DNA from: Tritrichomonas musculus
Lineage: Eukaryota; Parabasalia; Tritrichomonadida; Tritrichomonadidae
NCBI GenBank assembly: GCA_039105265.1
Contig: JAPFFF010000009.1
Span: forward strand, 3,968,001-4,032,000
Reading direction: 5' to 3'
DNA length: 64,000 nucleotides
Positions 1 through 10,726 of this stretch are shown here, piece after piece. The position numbers and the translations under genes are program-made. Within the stretch, counting starts at the first letter, position 1. Each line of letters begins with the position of its first letter. The notes below the pieces were generated by a model, which worked only from the letters and a program-made list of their open reading frames with translations, was not told where the DNA came from and did not search any database.

Positions 1-738
1 ATTTACTTTCCTTTTTATTGTAATGCGTAGTAAATACATTCATAAAAGTTTTTTTGAAAAAATATGTTACGATGATACGATGGAAAACTAATTCAAAAAA
101 GTGGTTAAGTCATCTTTTTTTATAAATTTTAATATAAAATGCTTTTTTAATGCCTAAACATGTAATTTTTTTGATATTTATTTTAAAATATAGATTAACA
201 TGTATTTCAATATAAATTATTGAAAAATAAATTTATAATAGAAAGATATATATGTATTACTTTTTTGAATTTTTTCAATTAAATTTTGAATTTTTAACGC
301 CTCTTCAAAATATACTTATTTCCATATTACCTTTATAAATATTTTTCGGAAATTTACTTTAAAAAAATAGAGCTCTTACGATTTATAAAAAATTTATAAA
401 AAGTGTATCAAGTTTAATTTTGCAAAGATGGTGAGATAATTATATATGTAAACTTCATATTCCAACATTATTAATGGTTATTCCATTACAGAAATAACAA
501 AAAATAGTATCACTGTTTTGTTTAAGATATTTATCATTATATTGTCAAACCTGAATGATAATCTTTATGAAAATGCAAATAAAGCATAACGATTTAAATT
601 ATAAAAATAATCTGTCATGGTTTGTTTATAACAATATATAAAATATTAAATAATAAAAACAATGGTATAAAAAAAAAAAAGGAAAGTAACGTATTAAACA
701 TTACAGACCCATTTTAGCCCAATTATGCGAAGCAAAGA
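1..738. other. AT-rich intergenic region
   Basis: No open frame with coding character is visible on either strand. The stretch holds A and T runs and, at its right edge, the 3' flank of the minus-strand RING gene. I see no RNA gene or mobile element. Confidence 0.6.
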
Positions 739-2037
739 CTAGTGCCATCGAGCTCTTTGAGGAGGCGGTAACTTTCTTTTACTACTTTCTGTTCTTCTTT
801 TATGTGGATCTTTGAGAGCGCTACTACGCCCATAAATATCAGCATCTTCGTCGCTATCACCGTATAATCCGATTTTATTCTCTTTTTTTGTTTTTTCTTC
901 AGTATCCTGTTCGATTAATGTTGTTGATTGGAAAATCGCTCTACAAACAGGGCAAGTTGGTTGCCTACTTTGATTTTCACAAAATGAGAGCCACGAAGAA
1001 AGGCATGTTGTATGGAAAATGTGTCCACAACTTGTTATACTTGCTTCCTCTGGTTTCATTGTTCTCAAACAAACAGGACATTCTTCTGCTTCGTTTTCAG
1101 CATGATTATCTGAGCAAACGCCATCATGATGATGTTCATCTTTTTCATGGTTGTGATCGCAATGACTACAGCAACTTGATGAGGTACTGAGACGAGCGAG
1201 ACACTTTGCACGAATGGTATCCCAATCAATCTGTTTGTCACGCTCTTCTGCTGCACGCATAATATTTCTTGAATACTCAAGATCTGCATCAATGGCTGAT
1301 AGCATTGCATCAACAGCATCGCTTTGATTGTCCATTGCACGAACCAAACGAGTGCTTGCATCTTGGGCGCGTGCAATAACCCAACGACGGTGTAAATAAG
1401 TTCCTGGAGGAGCTTCACGACCAACTTTGTCACGAATTAAAAATCCACGAACAACTCGCTGAATATCGCGAGCGCAACGATCATGGTATGCGTTTTCAGC
1501 TCGGACCTCAACAAATTCGTATGGTGAACGGCAAACAGGGCAGAGGTGGCGTTGCCCTCTGGTAAATTTACGAAAGTTCATAAGGCATGTTGCGTGCAAA
1601 AGGTGTGAACACGATAAAAGAACAATATTATCAGGTCCAAATTTTTCTAAGCATATTGGGCAGACTTCATTGAAAAATCCACGTTTTTGAGCATCAATTT
1701 TAACAGTTTCAAACTGCTCATCTGTTAAAGGTGCTGGTGGTGGCTCAACAATGCCAAGCTGCTCAGCTAGTGTTAAATTACGAAAGTAACGTTCTCGTTT
1801 ATCTGAAACTGAATTTGATTCAAATATTGTTGAGGTTGGGATTGGATTAGATGATTTTGGTTTCTGTTTAGGTTTAGGTTTTTTAATTCCTCCACGCGGA
1901 GGCGAAACTGGGCGTGGTTTTAATACAGGATCTGCGTGGTTAATAAACATTTTGGACATATGTTGTTGGAATGCAGCAGCACGGAGAGCGAGGCTTGGTT
2001 TATTTTGTTGATTTCCATAGCGGCCACGACCTCTCAT
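739..2037 (-). CDS. Double RING-H2 / IQ-motif protein, RNF32-like
   Basis: 432 residues, ATG start, TAG stop. RING-H2 domain 1 spans C126-C169 with ligands C126, C129, C143, H145, H148, C151, C166 and C169. An IQ calmodulin-binding motif follows at about 189-206 (DIQRVVRGFLIRDKVG). A Cys/His-rich stretch lies at 289-312. RING-H2 domain 2 spans C320-C365 with the same C3H2C3 order. Two RING-H2 domains flanking an IQ motif is the architecture of RNF32, so the likely role is an E3 ubiquitin ligase or ubiquitin-pathway adaptor responsive to calmodulin; the role is inferred from the family. The N-terminus (38-63) is Pro/Lys-rich and the C-terminus is basic, both probably disordered. TTTCATTCAG, an initiator-like sequence, lies about 20 bases upstream of the ATG. 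All zinc ligands are present, so the gene looks functional. Confidence 0.88.
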   Translation of the reverse strand: MRGRGRYGNQQNKPSLALRAAAFQQHMSKMFINHADPVLKPRPVSPPRGGIKKPKPKQKPKSSNPIPTSTIFESNSVSDKRERYFRNLTLAEQLGIVEPPPAPLTDEQFETVKIDAQKRGFFNEVCPICLEKFGPDNIVLLSCSHLLHATCLMNFRKFTRGQRHLCPVCRSPYEFVEVRAENAYHDRCARDIQRVVRGFLIRDKVGREAPPGTYLHRRWVIARAQDASTRLVRAMDNQSDAVDAMLSAIDADLEYSRNIMRAAEERDKQIDWDTIRAKCLARLSTSSSCCSHCDHNHEKDEHHHDGVCSDNHAENEAEECPVCLRTMKPEEASITSCGHIFHTTCLSSWLSFCENQSRQPTCPVCRAIFQSTTLIEQDTEEKTKKENKIGLYGDSDEDADIYGRSSALKDPHKRRTESSKRKLPPPQRARWH

Positions 2038-2574
2038 TAAAGGAAAATTTCTGAATGAAAATTGATAGATGAATAAATAACGTCTATTTCTGTAATAACA
2101 TTAGAAAAAATTGTGAGCATCTTTGGTTGATTTTTAACTTTTTGATAAAGTAAAAATTTTAAACAATTAAAAAATATCTAATAAATAATCAATAAGTTGG
2201 AATATTTTAGTAATAGATGAAAAAAGCATGAAAGAGTATAATATGTTTCATCTTAAAATTTGAAAATCATATTCAAAATTACAAATAATGTTGGATTATT
2301 ATTGGCATCATCGTATAGAGTATGTTGACGTCATGAAAAAGGGATTGTTGAGCAATCATTAAATAAAGATTAAAAAATGCTGATTAAGAAGCAATCAGAT
2401 AAAAAAAATTGTTTAGAGATTGTATGATATGATCTTACTGGCATATATACAACCAGTAAATAAGCGGCTGACAAATTTTCAGCCAGAATAAAAATTAAAA
2501 ATTTTTATTTCACGTAAAATAAGCCACAAATTTTGGGGTTATTTTTTCTAATATATGAATTGTTCAAATTATAA
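2038..2574. other. Intergenic region with two adjacent hairpins
   Basis: No gene seen. Two short inverted repeats lie side by side: TTACTGG/CCAGTAA (2435-2459) and GGCTGA/TCAGCC (2466-2484). They sit just downstream of the minus-strand gene ending at 2575 and could be in its 3' untranslated region. Confidence 0.5.
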
Positions 2575-3087
2575 TTAAATGTCAAATTCGAAATTGTCAA
2601 TAGTAAAAAAATCATCAGAATTATTAAAAAAAAGAGAGGTTTCAATAGAGAAGATATCTTCTCTATTGAATGTTTCTGACTGTGGATCTATTAAAATTTG
2701 GTTTGTTGAATTTGTCTGAATAGAGTTCAGCTGATTAGCTTGTAGAATTGAGTTTGGTGGATTAGCTTGTAGAATTGAGTTTGGTGGATTAGCTTGTAGA
2801 ACTGAGTTTGGTGGATTAGCTTGTAGAATTGAGTTTGGTGGATTAGCTTGTAGAACTGAGTTTGGTGGATTAGCTTGTGGAATTAAGTTTCGTGGATTAT
2901 CAGGTGGATATGGGGAAGGGCTCTTAATGTAAAGTGGTATATTCGATGAATTAAGCACTTTTTGCTTGTATAATAAAGGTCTTTTGCTCTTGTCTATTTC
3001 AGAAATTTTCAGCTTCTTTTCATCACGTTGGTATATGTGAACGCCTAATATAATTATGTTAGGTTTGACAGGTTTTTTCTTCATCAT
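2575..3087 (-). CDS. Small hypothetical protein with 9-residue tandem repeats
   Basis: 170 residues starting with two ATG codons; TAA stop. I do not recognise a family. Residues about 1-55 are basic with short hydrophobic segments but no signal peptide. The middle (about 65-118) is six copies of a nine-residue unit (QANPPNSVL/QANPPNSIL), encoded by a 27-bp minisatellite. The tail is acidic and Phe-rich. TCATA lies eight bases before the ATG and matches the trichomonad initiator pattern. A 30-bp perfect palindrome lies inside the coding sequence. The low-complexity centre means length probably varies between strains. The gene is likely real because the frame stays open through the repeat and both flanks. 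Confidence 0.6.
   Translation of the reverse strand: MMKKKPVKPNIIILGVHIYQRDEKKLKISEIDKSKRPLLYKQKVLNSSNIPLYIKSPSPYPPDNPRNLIPQANPPNSVLQANPPNSILQANPPNSVLQANPPNSILQANPPNSILQANQLNSIQTNSTNQILIDPQSETFNREDIFSIETSLFFNNSDDFFTIDNFEFDI
2641..2670. repeat. 30-bp perfect palindrome
   Basis: TTCAATAGAGAAGAT is followed directly by its exact reverse complement, with no spacer. It lies inside the coding region of the repeat protein (encoding ...REDIFSIET...). Confidence 0.95.
2733..2894. repeat. 27-bp minisatellite, six copies
   Basis: Units start at 2733, 2760, 2787, 2814, 2841 and 2868. They begin GATTAGCTTGTAGAA on the plus strand and differ by single substitutions; the last copy is most diverged. 27 is a multiple of 3, so copy-number change keeps the frame. 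Confidence 0.93.
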
Positions 3088-3470
3088 AATTATGAAAATG
3101 TCACTTTTTAGATAGTCAGTTTTTCATTTCACCTCATTTATATAATACCTAATTATATTCTTCATTAATCAATTGTAAAACATAATTTAAACTCAATTTA
3201 TTGATATCTAAGATATTTTATCTTAGACAGTTTTTTATACGATAAAAAACAATTCAATCTACATTATAATCAAATTCAACTTTTTAAAAAGATAAACACA
3301 TCAATAAACTTTTTATGTAAATTCTGAAAAAAAAAATAATTTATTAATATATCTAAATTTAAAATATTTATAACAAATATAAATAATATAACTGAAATTA
3401 GTTTTAGTTTTAACATAAATTATAATATTTTGATTCTTTGAAAAATGAGCATTATTTATAATATAATCTT
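3088..3470. other. AT-rich intergenic region
   Basis: No gene or clear repeat. It contains the upstream region of the minus-strand gene at 2575-3087 and the 3' flank of the gene at 3471-3881. Confidence 0.5.
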
Positions 3471-3881
3471 TTATTCATCTACAAGGTTGATACGATTTAA
3501 AAAAGGGCTTATCAAATCAAAATGATCGTCAAACCATTTTATTAAGATTGTTCTTCGTCTTTTTGATTCTCTGTCAAGACTAATCTTGGCTTGTTCTTCA
3601 ATTACTTGAGCGATACTTTTTAGCACTGTTTGTGGAAGTTTATTCCAACCTCTCCTTTCAAATTCTTTGTAAGCTCTTGATTCTTTAATATCAAAATCAT
3701 TCATACGATCTTGGATTCGTTTTTGCTCTATTATATGCGAATTTTCATTAAATTGTTGATTGTTTAATTCGTCATTTAAAAAAGTCAGTTTAATAATGAT
3801 TTCTTCTCTTACTTTATCATTTAATATTCCTAATAATTCTTTCATATGACTTAATGATTGATCAAGTTTTGATATATTCAT
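3471..3881 (-). CDS. Small helical protein with a basic C-terminal segment
   Basis: 136 residues from the ATG at 3879-3881. The frame stays open upstream to 3950 but has no ATG there, and initiator-like TCATATTTTTC lies in that extension, so I chose the downstream start. The N-terminal half is predicted helical and charged. The C-terminal half carries RRGWNKLP, a long helix, then ESKRRRTILIKWFDDH and SPFLNR. The basic helix could bind nucleic acid, but I do not recognise the family with confidence. Its neighbours are a Myb gene and a short-repeat gene on the same strand, with separate promoters rather than an operon. Confidence 0.6.
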   Translation of the reverse strand: MNISKLDQSLSHMKELLGILNDKVREEIIIKLTFLNDELNNQQFNENSHIIEQKRIQDRMNDFDIKESRAYKEFERRGWNKLPQTVLKSIAQVIEEQAKISLDRESKRRRTILIKWFDDHFDLISPFLNRINLVDE

Positions 3882-3914
3882 TTCTTTAAGAAAAATTTGA
3901 TTTGATGTAACTGT

Positions 3915-3935
3915 TAAGTGATATGAAAAATATGA
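3915..3935 (-). promoter_or_regulatory. Initiator-like motif pair
   Basis: On the minus strand TCATATTTTTC and TCATATCACTT follow each other about 35-55 bases upstream of the ATG at 3881. Both fit the TCA-Y-W initiator pattern described for trichomonad genes. They support the shorter start of that gene. Confidence 0.4.
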
Positions 3936-4568
3936 CAAAATTTTGGACAAAATTTTTCCACATTAAGGTACAAATCTAGAACGCTTAGAAACCGCAAAAT
4001 TTTTTGACTCTTTATTTAAACTAAACGACATGTTATATAAAAAAAATTTTTTTATCATAAAAATTTTATAAAAAAAAATAAAGTTCAGAATTTCAAATCT
4101 GACACTCATTCAAAATAAAACTTTTTCAATAGGGATTTAGCTAAATCAAAATTGTGAGAACTAACAGAATTTTTTAATTAGCTATTTCAATTTGATTTTG
4201 GTAAAAAAAACATATTATTATGCTTGGAAAAATCGGCGATCTCTATATCTTATTACTCAATTCATTTTGGTTTAAAAAATATTTGTCATTGTTATTATTT
4301 AGCAATAAAGAATATTTTTTTATTAATATAATAATTTATATTATTACTGTAAAAAGTGGTACCAACACTGAAAAATGTGTTTAATAGATGCAGTCCATTA
4401 TATTTATCTGTTTTACTTATTTGTTTTTTTGCAATATCATATTACTAGTATATGTTGATCAGCGAGTTTCTTTAAAAAAAGGAAATATTTCCTTTTTTAA
4501 CTTTATGGTAAAAATTCTTCAATTCTCATTGAGCAAAAGTTGCAATTATTATACCATCAAATATAACT
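3936..4568. other. AT-rich intergenic region
   Basis: Holds the upstream flank of the small helical protein and the 3' flank of the Myb gene. Short open frames here have random AT-rich composition. No RNA gene seen. Confidence 0.5.
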
Positions 4569-5450
4569 TTACAAATATTCGTAAAATCCTTCTTGAGAAA
4601 ATTTTTCATCAAGCCACACTTCAGATTCATGATCAATTAATTCATTAAAGTATAAATCTGAATTTAAATTTTCAATTGATAGATCTTCTTTTTTTGTTTC
4701 TTGAACTATGCTTTCATCAAATGAGTTTGGAGTACTTTTTATATTTTTGTTTTTGTTTTCATTATTATTAGGATGGCTTGGATGTAAATTATCTAAAAAT
4801 GAAAAATCATCAGATAAAATGTTTTTCTTTTTTCTGCCTTTCTTTCCTTTTCCTTTAGATTCTTTTCTTAAAAGTAACTTGTATCTGTTCCTAAGTGCTA
4901 TTTCAGTTCTTCCTGGAAATAATTTTTCCATTGATTTCCATTTATTTCCCAATTCTTCTTCTTTTTTAAGTAAAAGTTCATCTTGTTCCTTTGTCCATTC
5001 AGAATTTGTGGAAATTTTGGGGTCAAGATAATGGAAATAACGATCTTTGCATTGTCTAACATTTCTATTAAAATTATATTTTTTCATGAGCAATGATATT
5101 GCTGGCCAATCTTTATCTCCATATGTTGATACCAACTTTAGAAGTAATTTATCTTCTTCATATGTAAATAATGATTTTTTTAAAGAGCCTGGCAATTGGT
5201 TTTGAATGTTATTTTGGGATGCAATTGATTGTTGAAATATCATATTGCTAGGGATTATTATAAATGGATTAAAAGGTGCATTAACATTTGAAATAAGATC
5301 AGAAACCTTTAAATTTGAAACATTCTGATTTTTTTTGTGATTATCTATTATTTGTTTTAATAATTGGATAGTTTTTTGAGAGCCAAAATTAATTGAGTTT
5401 GAATCAAGTATCAAGATACCTTGTGGAAGTTCAGTTATGTTTTGAATCAT
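4569..5450 (-). CDS. Two-repeat (R2R3-type) Myb DNA-binding protein
   Basis: 293 residues, ATG at 5448-5450. Myb repeat 1 lies at about 93-142: it starts KSLFTYEEDKLLLKLV, has the tryptophan in GDKDWPAIS, and ends VRQCKDRYFHYLDP. Repeat 2 lies at 150-195 (SEWTKEQDELLLKKEE, KWKSMEKLFPGRT, LRNRYKLLLRK). A lysine-rich stretch at 196-210 is a likely nuclear localisation signal. The N-terminal 90 residues and acidic C-terminus are not assignable. Short two-repeat Myb proteins are an expanded family in trichomonads, where some bind promoter elements of adhesin genes, so a nuclear transcription factor is likely. Its targets cannot be read from sequence. Confidence 0.88.
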   Translation of the reverse strand: MIQNITELPQGILILDSNSINFGSQKTIQLLKQIIDNHKKNQNVSNLKVSDLISNVNAPFNPFIIIPSNMIFQQSIASQNNIQNQLPGSLKKSLFTYEEDKLLLKLVSTYGDKDWPAISLLMKKYNFNRNVRQCKDRYFHYLDPKISTNSEWTKEQDELLLKKEEELGNKWKSMEKLFPGRTEIALRNRYKLLLRKESKGKGKKGRKKKNILSDDFSFLDNLHPSHPNNNENKNKNIKSTPNSFDESIVQETKKEDLSIENLNSDLYFNELIDHESEVWLDEKFSQEGFYEYL

Positions 5451-6485
5451 TGTTATTTATTAGAAAAAACAAAGGAAACTAAAAAAAATGAAGTAAAAAA
5501 TTGAATAAAATATAAGATCCCTCAATTTTATATATAATTGAGAGAATTGAATAACTTTGCAAAAAGCTCTGTCGCAAGGACAATTATTTGGCACATATCA
5601 AAGTTAATGGTGAATATAATTTCACCAATATATTCACAAATCAATATTGAAAGGAAAAATAAAATTGAAAGATTTTTTATATTTAAAATTGAAACATTTT
5701 TCTCACCGCAGCTATTCAATTTTGAATGAATTTGAGAGGATTTCAATATTTTATTCTCGTTATAGTTTTAAACAACTATGATGAAGAAGAAATATTCATT
5801 CAAGTTCAACGAAATGAAATCATTAAATCAATTCGAAATGAAAACCGTTGATATGTATTGTTTCAAATAATCTTTTATATAATATAGGCTTTTATTCTTA
5901 TTTATATATTTTAAACAAATTAAATATTATTATCGTTTTATCAAAAAAACTGTATCCCAGCTCTCTAATTAAAAAATTATTCCAAATATCATTATTTGGT
6001 AAGCCTTGGTTTTTGTATTTACAATTGTATACAACTTGTCCGTTTAAAAATTACAATTGTAATTACAATTGTAAATACGTTATTTTCTCGATATTAGTTT
6101 TTTATTTTTATCTTGATCTACAATTATTTTTTTATATTAAAAATGTTTTAAATAATTTAAAAATAAAAAGATAAAATAGTAAAATGTTTTTCAAATTGAA
6201 TAATATTATTTTTGATTCTTCATAAAATAAAAAAAAATTTATTCGCATTCAAAAAGTTTTATTAATACTACAAATCAAAAAATCGTTATTTTACGAAAAA
6301 AGACGTTAAAAAGACGTTTATAGTATTTGTGATGTAAAAAAAATAAGGCCTATTATTTGGATAAAAAGTTGGAAGATTCATCATCTAGGATTAGAAAAAA
6401 AAAAAACTGTATACTATATTCATCTTTTTTATCAAATATTAATATTTAGATATGCCTGTATTAATCACAAGTCAATCATTAATAA
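5451..6485. other. AT-rich intergenic region with TTACAATTGTAA palindromes
   Basis: Contains the upstream region of the Myb gene. Two tandem 12-bp palindromes TTACAATTGTAA lie at 6051-6074, with a related TACAATTGTA at about 6020. No convincing gene. Open frames here are rich in Ile, Phe, Tyr and Asn, as expected of random AT-rich DNA. Confidence 0.5.
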
Positions 6486-7573
6486 TTAATATTCGAATTC
6501 CAACAATTCAACATCTAGCTTCATAATTGTTGTCCATTGATATTTAATTGTTATGCTCGCTACAAGACATTCAGGGAATTCTGCGCCAGTGTAAATTCGG
6601 TGAGCATATGGAAAATCAATGTTCATGATTGCTGATAAAAATTTATTACCACCACACTGACAACTTGTAATCGTTGTCTTATATTCCGAGATTTGCTGTT
6701 TCATTCTTTCTTCGCATAAATGAAATCCCTGCTGAAGAGTTGTCCTTTTCTCGTAAAGAAAATATTCTGAGCTTTTCTATAGAAATGCAACACAAGTTTG
6801 TAAAAAGCTTTCCAAAAGTTATTTCGGCGTGGAGTTTGCTTGTTAATCTGTCCGTGAAAGGATTCCAACGAATTCGTTGTGGATAGCATTTTACTTTGAA
6901 TTCGGTTTATCAAAGAAACTGATTCCCAAAAAGGTTGATCATCAATCCGTATTAATTTATCTACGAACTTTAATCCATCTTTTTTCAGTGCTTTATCTCT
7001 CAAAATTATTTGAGCTGGTACTGTTACTTCTGTAAACATGCTTGAATAAAAAATAAAAGCATTCTCGAGATCGTCAGGAGAACTACTTTTAACAATGTTT
7101 CCAATAGCATAAGAAAACTAATAATATTTAATAGAAGCTAGTAGATAGCGTAAACAGATATAGTGTTCTATATGTTTTTCTTTAATAATTGATTGTAAAG
7201 TAACACCTTGTTCACTTTCAAACTTATAAATACATAAATCAATTCCAGTTTCATTTTTAAAAGTCTGAAAATGTTTTTCATAAAGTTCTTTTGTTTCGCT
7301 TTTACCAAATGAAAATGAAATCGGAATGCCAGTATTCATTATGTTAACCATCAGAATTAGCGTTACATAATATGTGAAAATTTTAAACGTTGTATCTAGA
7401 AGTAATCTACTAATATATTGTTCATTATCTTGAAGATGAGATTGCGCATAAGGTGCAATGTATACACCGCCAGTAATGTAAACATCTTCTTCTTTATATC
7501 CTATTTTAACAAGTCTCTTCTTTATCTTTGATTTATGGACATCAAACAAAACAAAGCAACTAATTTCATTTTA
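6486..7573 (-). pseudogene. Broken MULE (Mutator-like) transposase
   Basis: Three collinear open segments (7573-7118, 7117-6701, 6704-6486) read as one MULE transposase. The first carries LLLDTTFK (first catalytic D), GIPISFSFGKSE, and SEQGVTLQSIIKEKHIEHY followed by ICLRYLL; MULEs normally have a D where this has E, and H where it has Y. An in-frame TAG at 7118-7120 separates it from a second segment in the same frame containing NSLESFHGQIN, the usual position of the third acidic residue. A frame change near 6701 leads to a CQCGG...FPYAHRIY segment like a SWIM-type zinc-binding end. No ATG opens the frame, which is blocked at 7571-7573. The product is certainly inactive. I found no clear terminal repeats around it. 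Confidence 0.68.
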
Positions 7574-7902
7574 TAATCTATCAAAATTAGTAACAGGAAA
7601 TTCACCTTTGTTAAAAAAAAAAAATAAGTAAAAATATCATGAATTTGGAATGTGTCATATATATATGGTAAGTCAACTTTTGAATGATTTCGACAAAATA
7701 TAAATATAATGTATGTATGTTTATGATCTGTGTTCTGTGGATCAGCTTAATTATTTAATAGTATTTGGATCGTATTCTAGTAACATATTTAAACGATTTG
7801 GTGTTTGGATCGTAATATCTGGACTTAAATGCATATGTATCACTCTCTTCTGGTTCGGTACTCTTTCGTGGTACTGTTCAGGATACATTACAGAGTTTGC
7901 CA

Positions 7903-8450
7903 TTACGTGTAGTGAATCGCTTGTTCTTCTGTTGTATATCTTCATTAAATGATCTAGTATCGAACTTACTATCATTTGGATTATGAAGAAACTGAGTGTT
8001 AAGTGTCTTGCAATCTTGTTTATTGGTTAATTTTGTGATAGCTCGTTTAAATTATACTAAATCGGCTGTAGTGTACAACTCTTCTAGAGTTGGTTGTGTT
8101 GTATTCTTGGTTTTACTCATTTCTATGTAATTATACTTACACATTTATCACCCAAAAACAATACTATATTCACATTATATGGTTTTTGTTTGACGGTGAT
8201 CATCTTTTTGGTCTTTACGTCGAGGTCTGATCTCGATTTTCATTACACTATTTCTCTTAGTAAAGTGTTTATCATCACATGGTATCTCTTCATTAAGTTC
8301 ACCAGTATTAAACTTCGATCTATTTGGATTTCGACGTAATAGTGTATTACTGTCTTGCAGTCTTTTGATTCGACAAGTCTAGCTAGTTCATACTTGAAGT
8401 TATCCATATCATTCACTGTGAATAGTTCTGTTAATGCAGTCGTTTCTTTT
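7903..8450 (-). pseudogene. Decayed coding segment present as two diverged tandem copies
   Basis: Two stretches, 7903-8110 and 8232-8450, share an order of short matches when read on the minus strand: NTTQPTLEELYTT / TTALTELFTV, then NKQDCKT / ESKDCKT, then NPNDSKF / NPNRSKF. Both contain stops and frame changes. Codon choice (CGT, GAT, TAC) is less AT-biased than in host genes and is reminiscent of the Maverick-like genes at the right end of this window. I do not recognise the protein. A relic of a mobile element or virus-like element is an inference. Confidence 0.4.
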
Positions 8451-8729
8451 CAAAATTAACAAATAATGATGTTCACAATTGCATCTTTTTATCTTATAAA
8501 GGATTTAACAAAAAACATCTTTTTTGAAATTTTAGTCTACTCTTCATTTACATTTAATTTTATAGCTTCTAACTTTAGAAAGTCCATTCCAAAAAATAAT
8601 AAATTGGGAGCAAGGAAATTTAACTTTAAATATTGCAGACAATAATATCGACTCACCCCATAAACAAGATTGTGCATCAATGTCAGTTTGATAATGAATT
8701 ATAGTTTTTCGCATAATATCTTAGGATAT

Positions 8730-9434
8730 TAAACTGGTTCTCAACGGTTGTACAAGTATTTGAGAGGAATTCAAATTTCGTATTTGAAATTTCGTTAATA
8801 TCTAAATTTATAATGAATATTTATTTTATATACTTTCATAATTAACAATATAATGTTTGATTAGTTATAATGATTAAATAAGTTATTTAAAATATTGTTA
8901 AATTGAGCATTTAATTGCTTTTTTAAATTTTCTTCAGAAATGAATAAACTTCTATACAATTTTTGAATGTAGATAAATATAAATTCATAGAAAGAAAATT
9001 TTACATCATTCAAATTTTCAAAAGAAAAAATTATAATTGAATTCAAATCATTTTTATTTAGTATTCCTTAGAGAAAGCTAATCAGAATCTCGTGTATCAT
9101 TAGTAAAAATGTTCCAACGCAACAAATAGATGCAAATTACATGGCACTTTGGAGTAACTCAGAACGTTCCCATGATTAATGATAATCAAATTTCAAATAA
9201 ATATAGGCTCATTACCAAACTATATAGCAATTCAGCAATACTAGCTTACAAACTGTCATACATTTCCATTTCTTTTATTATATAAATCAAATCTAATCAT
9301 AAATTCCTTTTTTTTATTCTTTTTTATTTAAATATGAAAAAACGGTTGTACAACCTAATTGAATTTTGAAAGTAGATAAATGTAAACTTTTGAATATCTC
9401 TCAATTAGTTGTACAACCGCTGAGAAGCAGTTTA
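8730..9434. mobile_element. Non-autonomous terminal-inverted-repeat element (about 0.7 kb)
   Basis: The left end reads TAAACTGGTTCTCAACGGTT and continues GTACAAGTATTTGAGAG. The reverse complement of the right end reads TAAACTGCTTCTCAGCGGTT and continues GTACAACTAATTGAGAG. The match extends over roughly 45 bp with a few differences. The right arm is itself part of a hairpin (9342-9362 with 9400-9419). The interior is AT-rich with no transposase. TA dinucleotides flank both ends, so a TA target duplication is possible but not clean. Confidence 0.65.
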
Positions 9435-9510
9435 TACAAATAATATAATAAATGCTCTCCCTTTAATAATGATTTAGAACTGCCGGATAGATCTAAACCA
9501 ATACAAAAAA

Positions 9511-10726
9511 TCATTATAACGTTTGTTATTTAATTCCAGGATGTTTATTTTATTCCAGGATAACCGTTTAAGATGGTTTAAGATGGTTTAATATTTAACC
9601 ATGTCGATTATCAACCAAAATATAATTCAAAAATTGAATTAAAAACGATCAATCATCCTGGGATTATAATTGAGAAGGAAAAATTTGAATAAAAAAGGTA
9701 AGGAAAAAATAGAGTGGCGGTACATTGAACTTTTTAACGTCTTTATTCAATTTTTCGACTCTTTTTTTTAGGTAAAAGAAAATGATGTTGATAGTAAGTC
9801 TTGGCATTTATTTTTATCATATGATAAAGAAAATAATTGCAGAACGTTTACTCGAAAATTTATCTATATTTTTGTAATAATTCGCATGATCATATTTAGA
9901 AAGATTGACCGGTCATCAAATAGCCAAAATGAGAAAAATGAAAATATAAGAAGATTAGTTTAGATTAGTTCCATAATATTTAAATTTGGCTAGCAAAATT
10001 TCTTTTTATGGCCTCACGAAAAACGACAAAATTGAATGAAAAGTTTGCTCTAACGTGCAAAAAATTGATAAATTATTTTTTTTTTTGAAAGGTTTTTTTT
10101 TGGAAAATTCAATACTTTTTTTGAGTATGAAAACCATTTTTAAATGTTCTCATATAATATTTTGTGAAAGTTTTAATTGTTTGTTTCTATGAAATTAAAA
10201 ATGCTTATATATTTGATGTACTTAGTTTTTATTCTATAAAAATACTAATTTTCAAAACTCAAAAATATAATTAATTTATTATTTTGATAATTATTATTTT
10301 TTTTAAATAATTTAACAAAATAAAAAAATTATATAAATATAATTAAAATAAAATAATATTAATAATACTATGGATATTTACATTTTTTAAAATTTATATA
10401 TTTCAATTTGCTTATGAAATTTTGAATCATTTATATAATAAACCATACAAAAAAAATATTAATTTATTTATTGTTTATCTTTGAATTATACTAATAAATT
10501 TAAATATAATTAATAAATATAAACTTAATAAATACATATAATACAAATTAAAGCGCTTTAATAAGAAAATAACCCGTAATTTCAATGTACCCCCACTCTG
10601 AAAAAATCATAAATTTTAAAAAAAAATACGAACTTTTTATATGAGCTTATTGAAATTTTATTATTAAAAAACGGTTATCCTGGAATAAAATTAAAATTCT
10701 TGAAAAAAATTATAAACGTTATATGA
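9511..10726. mobile_element. Foldback-type element (about 1.2 kb)
   Basis: Three collinear inverted-repeat blocks pair across the element: TCATTATAACGTTT (9511-9524) with AAACGTTATATGA (10713 onward); ATTTTATTCCAGGATAACCG (9547 onward) with its complement at about 10669-10691; and AGAGTGGCGGTACATTGAA (9711-9729) with TTCAATGTACCCCCACTCT (10581-10599). The arms are therefore about 200 bp long and imperfect. A 16-bp palindrome ATTAAAGCGCTTTAAT lies at 10547-10562. The core has no coding capacity. The exact ends are uncertain. Confidence 0.6.

Noticed and set aside
4388..6174. Short plus-strand frames around and opposite the Myb gene (for example 4388-4648 and 5848-6174)
   Set aside because: They overlap a convincing gene on the other strand or have random AT-rich composition.
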